Below, one piece after another: positions 31,033 to 39,414 of a stretch of DNA of 64,000 nt (positions are counted from its first letter, which is position 1; every line of letters starts with the position of its first letter). Below the pieces are notes generated by a model, which saw nothing but the letters and a program-made list of their open reading frames with translations, was not told where the DNA came from and did no database searches. The stretch comes from Halomonas sp. CUBES01 (GTDB lineage Bacteria > Pseudomonadota > Gammaproteobacteria > Pseudomonadales > Halomonadaceae), in assembly GCF_020991005.1 (NCBI RefSeq), contig NZ_JAJLLW010000002.1, positions 372,001 through 436,000 on the forward strand, written 5' to 3'. A program made the position numbers and the translations under genes.

Positions 31033-32028
31033 TTGAAGAAAAAACGCCCTACGCTACAAGACATTGCTGACCGCGTTGGTGCTACCAAAATGACGGTAAG
31101 CCGCTGTCTGCGCGATCCCGGCGCGGTCTCTGAAGGCCTGCGCGAACGTATCTTTTCGACCGCCGAGCAGGTCGGTTACATTCCCAATCGAGCTCCGGAT
31201 CTGCTCTCCCGGGCCACCAGCCACTCTATCGGCGTGCTGGTGCCGTCGCTCACCAACCAGGTATTTGCCGACGTCATCCTGGGCATTGAGGCATTGACCG
31301 AGCCGGCCGGCTATCACCTGATGCTGTCCCACTATGGCTATAGCCCCGAGCTTGAAGAGCGCAGCCTGGCGTCACTGCTGTCTTACAACGTGGACGGCGT
31401 GATTCTTTCCGACCGTAATCACACCGCGCGCAGCGTGCGAATGCTGGAAACCGCCGGCATTCCGATCGTCGAAATCATGGATACCCGCCAGGCACCGCTG
31501 CAGCAGGCGGTAGGCTATGACAACGTCAGCGCGGCCTTTGATATGGTCAGCGAGATGATTCGCCGCGGACGGCGGCAGGTCATCTACCTGGCCGTGCGCC
31601 TGGACGAGCGTACCCGTCAGCGCGAACAGGGCTACCGCGAGGCCATGGAGGTTCATGGGCTGACGCCGGTGACGCTGTACAGCACCCAGCGTTCGTCGTT
31701 TAGTGTGGGTGCGGCGCTGCTTGGGCAGATCATGGCGGACTATCCCGGCGCCGATGGCGTCTTCTGCACCAATGATGACGTCGCGGTGGGCGCCTATTTT
31801 GAATGCCTGCGGCGCGGGGTTACGGTGCCCGAGCAGATGGCCATTGCCGGCTTTCACGGCCACGACGTCGGCCAGACCATGACCCCGCGCCTGGCCAGCG
31901 TGATCACCCCTCGCCAGGCGATTGGCAAGGCTGCCGCCGAGGCGCTGCTGGGGCGCATCGGCGGCCAGCCGGACGAGCGCAGGGTGATCGACTTGGGCTA
32001 TGCCATAGAAACGGGCAAAACGCTGTAG
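31033..32028 (+). CDS. gntR: LacI-family gluconate repressor GntR
   Basis: 331 residues from TTG 31033 (AGAAGG upstream), the same length as E. coli GntR, which begins in almost the same way as KKKRPTLQDIADRVGATKMT. No better ATG precedes the helix-turn-helix. The hinge region ends YIPNRAPDLLSRATSHSIGV, and effector-domain landmarks such as HYGYSPELEERSLASLLSYN, GVFCTNDDVAVGAYFEC and MAIAGFHGHDVGQTMTPRLA follow E. coli GntR closely. It should repress the TRAP-gntK operon through the palindrome at 27297 and release on gluconate binding. Confidence 0.94.
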   Translation: MKKKRPTLQDIADRVGATKMTVSRCLRDPGAVSEGLRERIFSTAEQVGYIPNRAPDLLSRATSHSIGVLVPSLTNQVFADVILGIEALTEPAGYHLMLSHYGYSPELEERSLASLLSYNVDGVILSDRNHTARSVRMLETAGIPIVEIMDTRQAPLQQAVGYDNVSAAFDMVSEMIRRGRRQVIYLAVRLDERTRQREQGYREAMEVHGLTPVTLYSTQRSSFSVGAALLGQIMADYPGADGVFCTNDDVAVGAYFECLRRGVTVPEQMAIAGFHGHDVGQTMTPRLASVITPRQAIGKAAAEALLGRIGGQPDERRVIDLGYAIETGKTL

Positions 32029-32096
32029 GCCCTAGCGTCTGGCGCATTGCCGGGCAACTGGCTACAGTGTCTGTTTCTTTGCATCGAGGCGCGCTT

Positions 32097-32945
32097 GTGA
32101 ACATCTCAGAGCTCAACGTTTATCCGGTCAAGTCGCTGCAGGGTATTGCCCTGGAACAAACCCAGCTGCACGAGCATGGACTGGCCTGGGATCGCCGCTG
32201 GATGCTGGTCGACGCCCGCCAACGGTTTGTCACCCAGCGCCAGATACCGGCGCTGGCGACCGTGGGCGTAGCGCTCAGCGGCGATGCCCTGGTGCTTTCG
32301 CATCCCGACGTCGAACCGCTTGCCGTACCGCTGGCCGAGCCCGAGGGTAATCTTCGCCTGGTGAGCGTCTGGGATGACCACTGCAAGGCGCTGCCTGAAA
32401 GCGATGAGGTTTCGCGCTGGCTGGAAGCGGCGCTTGGCACATCGGCCAGCGGGCTCAGCCTGGTGCGCTTCGCCACCGACTTTCAGCGCAGCGTCGAGGA
32501 GGACTTTCTGGCCGGGGGCGCCGCCCACACCTATTTTGCCGATGGGTATCCGTTTTTGCTGACCACCACCGGGTCGCTTGCGGCCCTGAACGATGCATTG
32601 GTGGCCGGGGGCCATGACCCGGTACCCATGAGTCGTTTTCGGCCCAACGTGGTGATCGACAGCGACACCCCGTGGGCCGAAGACCGCTGGGCCACCCTTG
32701 CCGACGCAACGGGGACGTTTCAGTTTGCCCTGCGCAAACCTTGCCAGCGCTGCAAGATCACCACCATCGATCAGCAGACAGCGGTCATTCAGGAACCGGC
32801 CGAGCCCCTCAAGACCCTGCTGGCGCTGAATACCCAGCCGGCCTTGAAAGGCGCGCATTTTGGTCAGAACGCGACGCTGCTCAAGGGTGACGGGGCGGTT
32901 ATCCGGGTGGGGGCGGCGCTTGAGGCACGCGAGCGCGACGCCTGA
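32097..32945 (+). CDS. MOSC-domain protein (YcbX-like)
   Basis: 282 residues from GTG 32097, with GAGGCG upstream and NISELNVYPVKSLQGIAL at the N-terminus, the MOSC N-terminal beta-barrel typical of YcbX and mitochondrial mARC proteins. The catalytic MOSC domain contains FRPNVVIDSDTPWAEDRW and the Mo-ligand cysteine in LRKPCQRCKITTID. Such enzymes bind molybdenum cofactor and reduce N-hydroxylated bases. No C-terminal ferredoxin domain is present, unlike E. coli YcbX (369 residues), so a separate electron partner is needed. Its 3' end overlaps the convergent EamA gene by 47 bases. Confidence 0.9.
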   Translation: MNISELNVYPVKSLQGIALEQTQLHEHGLAWDRRWMLVDARQRFVTQRQIPALATVGVALSGDALVLSHPDVEPLAVPLAEPEGNLRLVSVWDDHCKALPESDEVSRWLEAALGTSASGLSLVRFATDFQRSVEEDFLAGGAAHTYFADGYPFLLTTTGSLAALNDALVAGGHDPVPMSRFRPNVVIDSDTPWAEDRWATLADATGTFQFALRKPCQRCKITTIDQQTAVIQEPAEPLKTLLALNTQPALKGAHFGQNATLLKGDGAVIRVGAALEARERDA

Positions 32946-33804
32946 GGCGGAGCAGGCGGGTAGCAATGGCCGTGCCCAGGAGCGTGATCAGCATGCCGGT
33001 GATTACCTGCAGGCTGAGCGTTTCGTCGAGCAGCAGATAGCCCCAAAGCAGCGCGCTGACCGGCACCAGGAACGTCACCGTCGAGGTGGCGGTGGCGCCT
33101 GCGCTGGCGAGCAGGCCAAAGTACAGCAGGAAAGCCAGGGTCGTGCTGAGCGTGGCCAGCGCCAGGGCATTGCCCCACGCCAGCGGTGAGATGGGGTCGC
33201 TTGGCCACCACAAAAGTCCCGGCACCAGCAATACCAGGGCCGACATGGCGCTGCTGCCGGCGGCCAGCACCCGGCTGGGCAGGTGGCTCAAGCGGGTCTT
33301 GGAGTAATTGCCGGCAATTCCATAGCAGAACGTGGCGCCCAGCACGGCAAGAATAAACCAGCCGTCTCCGCCGACCGCGAAGTCGAGCCGATCCGCCGAC
33401 AGCACATAAACCCCCAGTAGTGCCAGCGCCAGCCCCAGGTATTGCTGGCGAATGATCGGGGTGGCGAAGAACAGCGTTCCGAGCAGGGCGGTGAAAATCG
33501 GCGTAGTGGCGTTGATCAGTGAGGTGAACCCCGCTTCCAGGCGGGTCGTGGCCAGGGCCAGCAGCGAGAACGGCAGCACGTGGTTGATAACACCCAGCAG
33601 CAGCAGCGGGCCTTTGTGCTGCCAGATCAAGCGCAGGTAGTGAAGGCTGAGCAGGAACGGAATCAGCAGCAGTGCGCCCACGCCCATGCGCACCAGAATA
33701 AGCGGAATCGGGCCGAATTCGGGCACCGCGACGCGCATGAAAATAAAGGACAGGCCCCATAGAGAGGAAAGTAGCATCAATCTGAGCGCGTCTGCCGACG
33801 ACAT
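32899..33804 (-). CDS. EamA/DMT-family transporter
   Basis: 301 residues from ATG 33804. Ten membrane helices arranged as two EamA repeats: LRLMLLSSLWGLSFIFMRVA starts the first and the second starts near DGWFILAVLGATFCYGIAGN. Other landmarks are LINATTPIFTALLGTLFF and TFLVPVSALLWGYLLLDETL, the classic DMT exporter motif in helices 4 and 9. Substrate unknown, usually metabolites or drugs exported. The basic, Pro-rich C-terminal tail overlaps the MOSC gene end on the opposite strand. Confidence 0.9.
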   Translation of the reverse strand: MSSADALRLMLLSSLWGLSFIFMRVAVPEFGPIPLILVRMGVGALLLIPFLLSLHYLRLIWQHKGPLLLLGVINHVLPFSLLALATTRLEAGFTSLINATTPIFTALLGTLFFATPIIRQQYLGLALALLGVYVLSADRLDFAVGGDGWFILAVLGATFCYGIAGNYSKTRLSHLPSRVLAAGSSAMSALVLLVPGLLWWPSDPISPLAWGNALALATLSTTLAFLLYFGLLASAGATATSTVTFLVPVSALLWGYLLLDETLSLQVITGMLITLLGTAIATRLLRLRRRARVPQAPPPPG

Positions 33805-33980
33805 GGCGAGTCCTTGCACGAAAGAGGTGACATAAGGCTGACTAGCTTACGACCGTCTTCACGCCAATGGAACCTGACGTTGTCGGCAGGGCGTCAAAAA
33901 TAAGCTACGCTGGTGAGGCAGCCGCAGACAAGAGAGCGGCTCCATCAACAACCTGACATTTGACGCCGAAGGAGCTATTC

Positions 33981-34403
33981 ATGGATCGTAAAGCAAGCGC
34001 ACGTTGGGAAGGTGGACTCAAGGACGGTCGTGGCAAGGTGGCCACGGAAAGTGGCGTGCTGGATGCAAGCTATTCGTTCAAGAAACGCTTCGAGGACGAA
34101 AAAGGCACCAACCCGGAAGAGCTGATCGGCGCCGCCCACGCCAGCTGTTTCTCGATGGCCCTGTCGATGGTGCTGGGTGAAAAAGACCTGACCGCAACGT
34201 CGATCAACACCACCGCCAAGGTAACGCTCTCCCAAAGCGACGCCGGATTCGATATCTCGGCCATTCACCTTGACGTCGAGGCCGACATCGACGGCGCCGA
34301 CGACGCGACCTTCAAGGAAGCCGCCGAGACGGCCAAGGCCAACTGCCCGGTCTCCAAAGTCCTCAACGCCGAGATCACCATGAGCGCAACGCTCAAGCAC
34401 TGA
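33981..34403 (+). CDS. osmC: OsmC-family peroxiredoxin
   Basis: 140 residues from ATG 33981 with GAAGGAGC upstream. Like E. coli OsmC: MDRKASARWEGGLKDGRGKV at the start, with the two redox cysteines in GAAHASCFSMALSMVL and AKANCPVSKVLNAEITMSA, and EELIG between. OsmC reduces organic hydroperoxides and is induced in stationary phase or high osmolarity in enterobacteria. It is the OsmC subfamily, distinct from the ohr gene at 26148. A strong terminator follows. Confidence 0.94.
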   Translation: MDRKASARWEGGLKDGRGKVATESGVLDASYSFKKRFEDEKGTNPEELIGAAHASCFSMALSMVLGEKDLTATSINTTAKVTLSQSDAGFDISAIHLDVEADIDGADDATFKEAAETAKANCPVSKVLNAEITMSATLKH

Positions 34404-34443
34404 GCCCGCTTTCCCTGACAATGCGAGTTGTCATTGAGTGTGC

Positions 34444-34472
34444 AAAAGTCCGCCGCCCAGGCGGACTTTTTT
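34444..34472. terminator. Bidirectional terminator between osmC and the 2OG oxygenase gene
   Basis: Eleven-bp stem AAAAGTCCGCC / GGCGGACTTTT with a GCCCA loop, followed by TT and preceded by an A run, serving the convergent genes on both sides. Confidence 0.88.
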
Positions 34473-34500
34473 ATGGCCGTGAACGGGACGCATCGCCTGG

Positions 34501-35169
34501 TTAGCGGGACGGATCCAGTACGCCGCCAAGCGACGCATTGCGCCGGAACCAGCCGGCGATACTGGCGCGGGGCTGGTGGGTGGGCAGCACTTCGTGGGGA
34601 ATGGTTTCCGACAGGAAACACGCGAAGGTGCCGGCCTCGGGCACCACGCGGGCCACTTCCCGGCTGGGGTCGTCGGGCTGGTACAGCACCATCTCGCCGC
34701 CGCCGTCGGCGGGCCAGTCAGGGTTGAGATACCCTACAGTGGAGATCACGCGGTTGGCGCGGCCACGAAAGCTATCGACGTGACGCTGATAGAAGGCCCC
34801 GGGCGGGTAATGGGCAAAATGGGCCTCATATTCGAACAGGCCCAGGAACAGCGATTGGTTGAGGGCCTGCTGCAAGTCTTCCATGGCCATCAAATAGCGC
34901 CGCTGGGCTTCACTTTTGCGGTCGAGCCAGTGGATGGCATCGCCACGGATGTCCTTGCGTAGGTGATGTTGCTGGCCGCGACCGATGCCCGCCTCATCGA
35001 GGGCATTGTGGTCGGCCATGTGTAGCAGCTCGCGGTGAAGCGCGTGGCACAGATCCTGGTCAATGACGCCTCGACCGACGTACCAGTCTTGTTCGACCAG
35101 CGCATCGACCAGCGCCACCTGGGTCGCGGTGGATAGTACGGAAGACGATAAATTAACGCTTGGGATCAT
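34501..35169 (-). CDS. 2-oxoglutarate/Fe(II)-dependent oxygenase
   Basis: 222 residues, starting at ATG 35169, which overlaps the NudL-type stop (ATGA), so translation is coupled. The double-stranded beta-helix iron site is visible: HVD in YPPGAFYQRHVDSFRGR and the distal His in SETIPHEVLPTHQPRASIAG, where the Arg (about residue 206) should bind 2-oxoglutarate. N-terminal helices precede it. The group resembles prolyl-4-hydroxylase-like oxygenases (COG3751 type). Substrate is unknown; it might hydroxylate a protein residue. Co-transcribed with the CoA-type NUDIX enzyme. Confidence 0.85.
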   Translation of the reverse strand: MIPSVNLSSSVLSTATQVALVDALVEQDWYVGRGVIDQDLCHALHRELLHMADHNALDEAGIGRGQQHHLRKDIRGDAIHWLDRKSEAQRRYLMAMEDLQQALNQSLFLGLFEYEAHFAHYPPGAFYQRHVDSFRGRANRVISTVGYLNPDWPADGGGEMVLYQPDDPSREVARVVPEAGTFACFLSETIPHEVLPTHQPRASIAGWFRRNASLGGVLDPSR

Positions 35170-35834
35170 TCGTTGGGTCTCGAGGGTGTTGAATGAGGGG
35201 ACGAAGCGGCAGACGACTTGCGGGTGTGGCGCGCCGGGTAGTGGCGCAGCGCACCGGGCGGGCGCTGGTAAAGGTCGATCGGCATGCCGAAGCCTTCCGC
35301 CAGCAGTTCAACGAGCATCATGGCCGACAAGCCCCAGATGACGTGGCCGTCGACCTGATAGCTCGGCACGTAATGGGCCACGCCGTCCACCGTGATGACG
35401 TCGGTATGGGTTCGCCGGTCGTCAAGAAAATGGTTCAGGGGCACCTCGAAAATAGCGTCCAGTTCGCCGGGGTCGGCTACCAGAGGAAGGTTGGGCGGGA
35501 TAATGCCCACCCAGGGCGTCACGCGGATGCCATGCAGCGAAATGACGTCGGACAGCCGCCCCAGCGGGCTGACGCGCCCGGGGTCGAGAGCGATTTCTTC
35601 CTGGGCTTCGCGCAGCGCCGTGGCGTAAAGGTCGCGATCATGGGCTTCGCGCTTACCGCCCGGAAAAGCGACTTGGCCGCTGTGGGTGCTGAGGTGGCGG
35701 GCGCGCCGGGTAAACAGCAGCGTGGGGGTGGGACGCTCGACAATGGGCAACAACACGCCAGCCTCGGGCATGACAACGTGGTCTAGCCGTTGAGGCGAGA
35801 GGTATTGCAGGCGTTTGCGAAGTGTCTCTAACAT
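35166..35834 (-). CDS. NUDIX hydrolase, CoA pyrophosphatase type (NudL-like)
   Basis: 222 residues from ATG 35834. The Nudix box reads FPGGKREAHDRDLYATALRE with AQEEIAL following; the first acidic position is replaced, as in the CoA-pyrophosphatase branch. The upstream LLFTRRARHLSTHSGQVAFP segment is the CoA-group signature (UPF0035). These enzymes cleave CoA and acyl-CoA to phosphopantetheine and 3',5'-ADP. The C-terminus ends in a Ser/Pro-rich tail. It is divergent from the zinc-ribbon NUDIX gene by 53 bases. Confidence 0.9.
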   Translation of the reverse strand: MLETLRKRLQYLSPQRLDHVVMPEAGVLLPIVERPTPTLLFTRRARHLSTHSGQVAFPGGKREAHDRDLYATALREAQEEIALDPGRVSPLGRLSDVISLHGIRVTPWVGIIPPNLPLVADPGELDAIFEVPLNHFLDDRRTHTDVITVDGVAHYVPSYQVDGHVIWGLSAMMLVELLAEGFGMPIDLYQRPPGALRHYPARHTRKSSAASSPHSTPSRPNE

Positions 35835-35887
35835 GGAGCATCCTTAAGCATTGTTTCCTTTTACCCAGCAGCCGTAGAGAAATCGCA

Positions 35888-36445
35888 ATGAACTTTTGCA
35901 GCCAGTGTGGCAATACCGTCCGTTTTGCCGTTCCTGAAGGCGATGACCGCCCGCGCTACCTGTGCGATGCCTGCGGCACCATCCATTATCAAAACCCGCG
36001 CATCGTGGCGGGCACGTTACCTGTCAGCGGTACCAGGGTACTGCTCTGCAAGCGGGCCATTTCGCCGCGCAAGGGCTACTGGACCCTGCCGGCGGGCTAC
36101 ATGGAAAATGCCGAAACCACCGAACAGGCCGCCACTCGCGAAACCCGTGAAGAAGCCTGCGCGGAGGTGGCGCTGGCCAATCTCTACACGTTGATTGACC
36201 TACCGCATATCAATCAAGTCTATATGATTTTTCGCGCCGAGCTGACCGGCGGCTTCAACGCCGGGCCGGAAAGTCTGGAGGTGGCGCTGTTCGAAGAGCA
36301 TGAAATTCCCTGGGACGAGCTTGCGTTTCCCACCATCGAGCAAACCCTACGCCACTTCTACGCCGACCGCGTACGCCACGAGTATCCGCTGCACATCAGC
36401 GCGATCAACCCGGAAGACCGTGAGCGCTATGCCGGTAGCGCTTAA
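35888..36445 (+). CDS. NUDIX hydrolase with N-terminal zinc ribbon
   Basis: 185 residues from ATG 35888. An N-terminal zinc ribbon with CxxC pairs (MNFCSQCGNTVRF and LCDACGTIHYQNPRIV) is followed by a full Nudix box, GYMENAETTEQAATRETREE, then ACAEVAL. This domain order is shared with NADH pyrophosphatases, but the long N-terminal domain of NudC is missing, so it belongs to the shorter zinc-ribbon NUDIX group of unknown substrate. The C-terminus contains EEHEIPWDELAFPTIEQTLR. The stop overlaps the convergent Nif3-like gene by 4 bases. Confidence 0.9.
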   Translation: MNFCSQCGNTVRFAVPEGDDRPRYLCDACGTIHYQNPRIVAGTLPVSGTRVLLCKRAISPRKGYWTLPAGYMENAETTEQAATRETREEACAEVALANLYTLIDLPHINQVYMIFRAELTGGFNAGPESLEVALFEEHEIPWDELAFPTIEQTLRHFYADRVRHEYPLHISAINPEDRERYAGSA

Positions 36446-36753
36446 AGATCCGCCAGCGCCCACACATCGTAGGCCACCTCCTCGTAAGGGTGGGCCAGCT
36501 TCAACGCGGCGATGGCGGCCTGGATACGGTCGTCCTCGCACACCAGCTCGACTTTCAACTCCTCTACGTAGGCAAGCTCGCCGACCTCACCGATGTGCGG
36601 GTCGGCGCCCTGACGCGGGCGAAACTGGCCAGTACCTCGGGTCTGGAAGCAGCAGGCCTCGTAGTCGCCAATGCGCCCCGCGCCGGTCTCGAATACGGCT
36701 TCCTTGACGCTTTCCGCGTCCTCGGTGGGAACGAAGAATGCCAGCTTATACAT
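36442..36753 (-). CDS. Nif3/YqfO C-terminal-domain-like small protein
   Basis: 103 residues from ATG 36753. MYKLAFFVPTEDAESVKEAV begins a CutA-like ferredoxin fold, followed by GAGRIGDYEACCFQTRGTGQ (the PII/CutA-like insert domain of Nif3/YqfO proteins) and ends LKLAHPYEEVAYDVWALADL. Stand-alone copies are common in gammaproteobacteria and are annotated as NIF3 or YqfO-like. Two adjacent cysteines (ACC) may bind metal. Function unknown. Confidence 0.88.
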   Translation of the reverse strand: MYKLAFFVPTEDAESVKEAVFETGAGRIGDYEACCFQTRGTGQFRPRQGADPHIGEVGELAYVEELKVELVCEDDRIQAAIAALKLAHPYEEVAYDVWALADL

Positions 36754-36882
36754 GGGGTAACGCCTCCTGGTATCACCTTGGTGTATGGTTGATATACCGT
36801 CATAGTAGCGAATAGGCGACTTCTGGTCGTCCCGCTGACTTTGTATGATGACGATTTAACCACCTGGGTAGCGAGCCGGTGA

Positions 36883-37848
36883 ATGGATAAATTTGAGGTA
36901 AAAATTGACCAGGCGGCACGAGCGGCATGGATGTCCTACGTCGGTGGCATGACGCAGGACGAAATTGCCACGCAGTTGGGCGTCTCGCGGCCGGGCGTAC
37001 AGCGGTTACTGGCCCTGGCCCGACAGGAAGGCCTGGTGAAGGTGCATATCGACCACCCAATCTCCACCTGCATGGCGCTGGGCAGCGCACTGCGCGAGCG
37101 CTTTGGGCTTGCCTTCTGCGACGTGGTGCCCGCCGACAGCCACGCTCCGGAAAGCGCCGCCTATTACCTGGCGGTGGCCGGCGCGGAACGCATTTCGCGC
37201 CTGGTGGAGCGCAGCGAGCCGTTGACGCTGTCATTGGGCACCGGGCGCTCGGTGCGCGCGGCGGTCGAGGCATTGAGTCGCATTGAGCGTCCGCAGCACC
37301 GTTTCGTTTCGCTGGTGGGCAACGTTGCCCGGGACGGCTCGGCCAACCGCTACGATGCGGTGATGGTGCTGGCGGACAAGACCGGCGGTGAGCGTTTCCT
37401 GCTGCCGGCCCCGGTGGTAGCCGAGTCTCTCGATGAAAAACAGGCCATGCTCTCGCAGCGGCTGTTCAAGGCGATTGCCGATGTGGCCTGGGAGTCGGAA
37501 GCGGCGTTTATCGGCGTGGGGCGCATCGACCGTCAAGCCACGTTGTTCCAGGATCACTTTATCAGCGAAGGCGAGCTCGATGAGCTGCTGGGGTTGGAGG
37601 CGGTCGGCGAACTGCTGGGCTGGCCGCTCAACCGGCAGGGCGAGGTCATCGACTGCTCGATCACCCGGCGTGTCACCAGCCTGCCCCTCGAACGTTTTGG
37701 CAAGCATCTGATGGTCGCCATGGCGGGCGGGCGCGACAAGGCACCGGCGATTCATGCCGCGCTGCGCGGCGGCTGGCTGAAGGGATTGGTGACCGATGAG
37801 ATCGCCGCACGCCATATCCTCGATGCCGATCAGCGCGCCACGGGGTGA
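36883..37848 (+). CDS. SorC/DeoR-type transcriptional regulator of the polyol operon
   Basis: 321 residues from ATG 36883. The N-terminal helix-turn-helix is AAWMSYVGGMTQDEIATQLG continuing VSRPGVQRLLALARQEGLVKV, then the SorC sugar-binding domain: LTLSLGTGRSVRAAVEALS, FVSLVGNVARDGSANRYDAV, AAFIGVGRID and VMVAMAGGRDKAPAIHAAL-like residues near the end (MVAMAGGRDKAPAIHAALR). SorC proteins sense phosphorylated sugars and control sugar-alcohol operons. It lies directly before, and in the same direction as, the polyol ABC transporter and dehydrogenases, and is the obvious local regulator. Confidence 0.92.
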   Translation: MDKFEVKIDQAARAAWMSYVGGMTQDEIATQLGVSRPGVQRLLALARQEGLVKVHIDHPISTCMALGSALRERFGLAFCDVVPADSHAPESAAYYLAVAGAERISRLVERSEPLTLSLGTGRSVRAAVEALSRIERPQHRFVSLVGNVARDGSANRYDAVMVLADKTGGERFLLPAPVVAESLDEKQAMLSQRLFKAIADVAWESEAAFIGVGRIDRQATLFQDHFISEGELDELLGLEAVGELLGWPLNRQGEVIDCSITRRVTSLPLERFGKHLMVAMAGGRDKAPAIHAALRGGWLKGLVTDEIAARHILDADQRATG

Positions 37849-37957
37849 ACGGACTGTTCGGCATTGCAACATGCTGTTTGGCTAAAAGATTAGCGTAAAG
37901 TCTAAGCATCAGGGCTTTGCTTTTTTTGGACTTACGTACGATCATTTGTTCGATTGC

Positions 37958-37972
37958 TGATCAATAAGATCA
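37958..37972. promoter_or_regulatory. Candidate SorC operator
   Basis: Inverted repeat TGATC-AATAA-GATCA, 58 bases before the polyol binding-protein start, in an AT-rich stretch rich in further GATC/TCGAT half-sites. The match is by symmetry and position only. Confidence 0.35.
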
Positions 37973-38030
37973 GATCGGCCGATGAACGTCTGGCGACAAC
38001 AATGCCAACACAAGCCAACAGGAGTGCTTT

Positions 38031-39350
38031 ATGCGACTCGCGCGTCACTTACCTCTCACCAGTCTAGCGGCGGCCATCGCCTTCGCTGGTCAGGCTCAGG
38101 CAGAAACCGAATTGACCGTTGCGACGGTCAACAACAACGACATGGTCATCATGCAAAGTCTCACCGATGCGTTCGAAGAGGCGCACCCCGACATCACCCT
38201 GGACTGGGTCGTGTTGGAAGAAAACGTGCTGCGTCAGCGCATGACGACCGATATCGCCACTGGCGGTGGGCAGTTCGACGTAATGACCATCGGCACCTAC
38301 GAAGTGCCGATCTGGGCTGAACGCGGCTGGCTGTCACCCCTTGACAACCTGCCCGACGACTACCAAGAAGACGACCTGCTGACCTCGGTTCGCGACGGTC
38401 TGAGCCATGACAACACGCTCCACGCGCTGCCGTTTTACGCCGAAAGCTCGATGATGTACTACCGCAAGGACCTTTTCGAGGAAGCGGGCATCGAGATGAC
38501 CGAACAGCCCACCTGGGGCGAGGTGCGCGAGTGGGCCGGCAAGTTGGACGGCATGGAAGACGACCTGGCGGGTATCTGCCTGCGGGGCAAGCCCGGCTGG
38601 GGCGAGAACATGGCGTTTGTGTCCACCCTGGTCAACACCTTTGGCGGGCGCTGGTTTGACGAGGACTGGAATCCTGAGCTGAACTCCGAGGAATGGACGA
38701 ACGCCGTTCAGTTCTACGTTGACCTGCTCAATGATTACGGCCCTGCGGGCGCAAGCTCCAACGGCTTTAACGAAAACCTGGCGCTGTTCTCACGCGGCAA
38801 CTGCGGCATGTGGGTGGATGCTACCTCGGCGGCGGGCAAGCTTTATGATGCCGATGAGTCTAACGTTGCCGATAGCCTCGGCTTTGCTCCGGCACCAATT
38901 GCCGAAACACCCAAGGGTTCGCATTGGCTGTGGTCATGGGCACTCGCCATTCCGGCTTCGTCCGAGAACCAGGACGCCGCGCGTGAGTTTATTACCTGGG
39001 CAACCTCGCAGGAATATGTCGAGCTGGTAGGTGAAACCGAAGGCTGGACCAGCGTACCTCCCGGCACGCGTGAATCCACCTACGAAGACGAGCGGTATAT
39101 CGAGGCGGCGCCGTTTGCCGACTTCGTGCTGAAGGCGATTCAGGACGCCGATCCCACCGACTCCACGCTGGAACCCAACCCCTATGTGGGCGTCCAGTTT
39201 GTGGGCATTCCGGAGTTCCAGTCGATTGGTACCCGAGTCGGCCAAAGTATCGCGGCGGCGCTAACCGGTGATAGCACGGTGGAAGAGGCGCTGGACAACG
39301 CTCAGCGCGCCACTGAGCGCACTATGCAGCGAGCAGGTTACTTAGACTAA
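38031..39350 (+). CDS. Polyol ABC transporter substrate-binding protein (SmoE/MtlE-like)
   Basis: 439 residues from ATG 38031, with CAGGAG upstream. Signal peptide ending near AGQAQAETE, then a family 1 solute-binding fold: ELTVATVNNNDMVIMQSLTD, GGGQFDVMTIGTYEVPIWAE, LPFYAESSMMYYRKDLFEEA and WTSVPPGTRESTYED. It closely fits the mannitol/sorbitol binders (SmoE of Rhodobacter, MtlE of Pseudomonas). It delivers polyols to the two permeases. A strong hairpin between this gene and the first permease will favour its expression over the others. Confidence 0.92.
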   Translation: MRLARHLPLTSLAAAIAFAGQAQAETELTVATVNNNDMVIMQSLTDAFEEAHPDITLDWVVLEENVLRQRMTTDIATGGGQFDVMTIGTYEVPIWAERGWLSPLDNLPDDYQEDDLLTSVRDGLSHDNTLHALPFYAESSMMYYRKDLFEEAGIEMTEQPTWGEVREWAGKLDGMEDDLAGICLRGKPGWGENMAFVSTLVNTFGGRWFDEDWNPELNSEEWTNAVQFYVDLLNDYGPAGASSNGFNENLALFSRGNCGMWVDATSAAGKLYDADESNVADSLGFAPAPIAETPKGSHWLWSWALAIPASSENQDAAREFITWATSQEYVELVGETEGWTSVPPGTRESTYEDERYIEAAPFADFVLKAIQDADPTDSTLEPNPYVGVQFVGIPEFQSIGTRVGQSIAAALTGDSTVEEALDNAQRATERTMQRAGYLD

Positions 39351-39357
39351 CGCGGTT

Positions 39358-39388
39358 AACGCCTGGGCCTCAGAGCCCAGGCGTTTTT
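39358..39388 (+). terminator. Hairpin with T tract after the binding-protein gene (partial terminator)
   Basis: Eleven-bp perfect stem AACGCCTGGGC / GCCCAGGCGTT, a 6-base loop, then five T residues. It sits between the binding protein and permease of one operon, so it is expected to terminate only part of the transcripts and set subunit ratios. Confidence 0.75.
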
Positions 39389-39414
39389 CCTTGCGCCTTC
39401 TGGCAGGTACTTCC

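Noticed and set aside
34444..34472. Inverted repeat after osmC as an operator
   Set aside because: Perfect stem with flanking A and T runs between convergent genes is better explained as a terminator.
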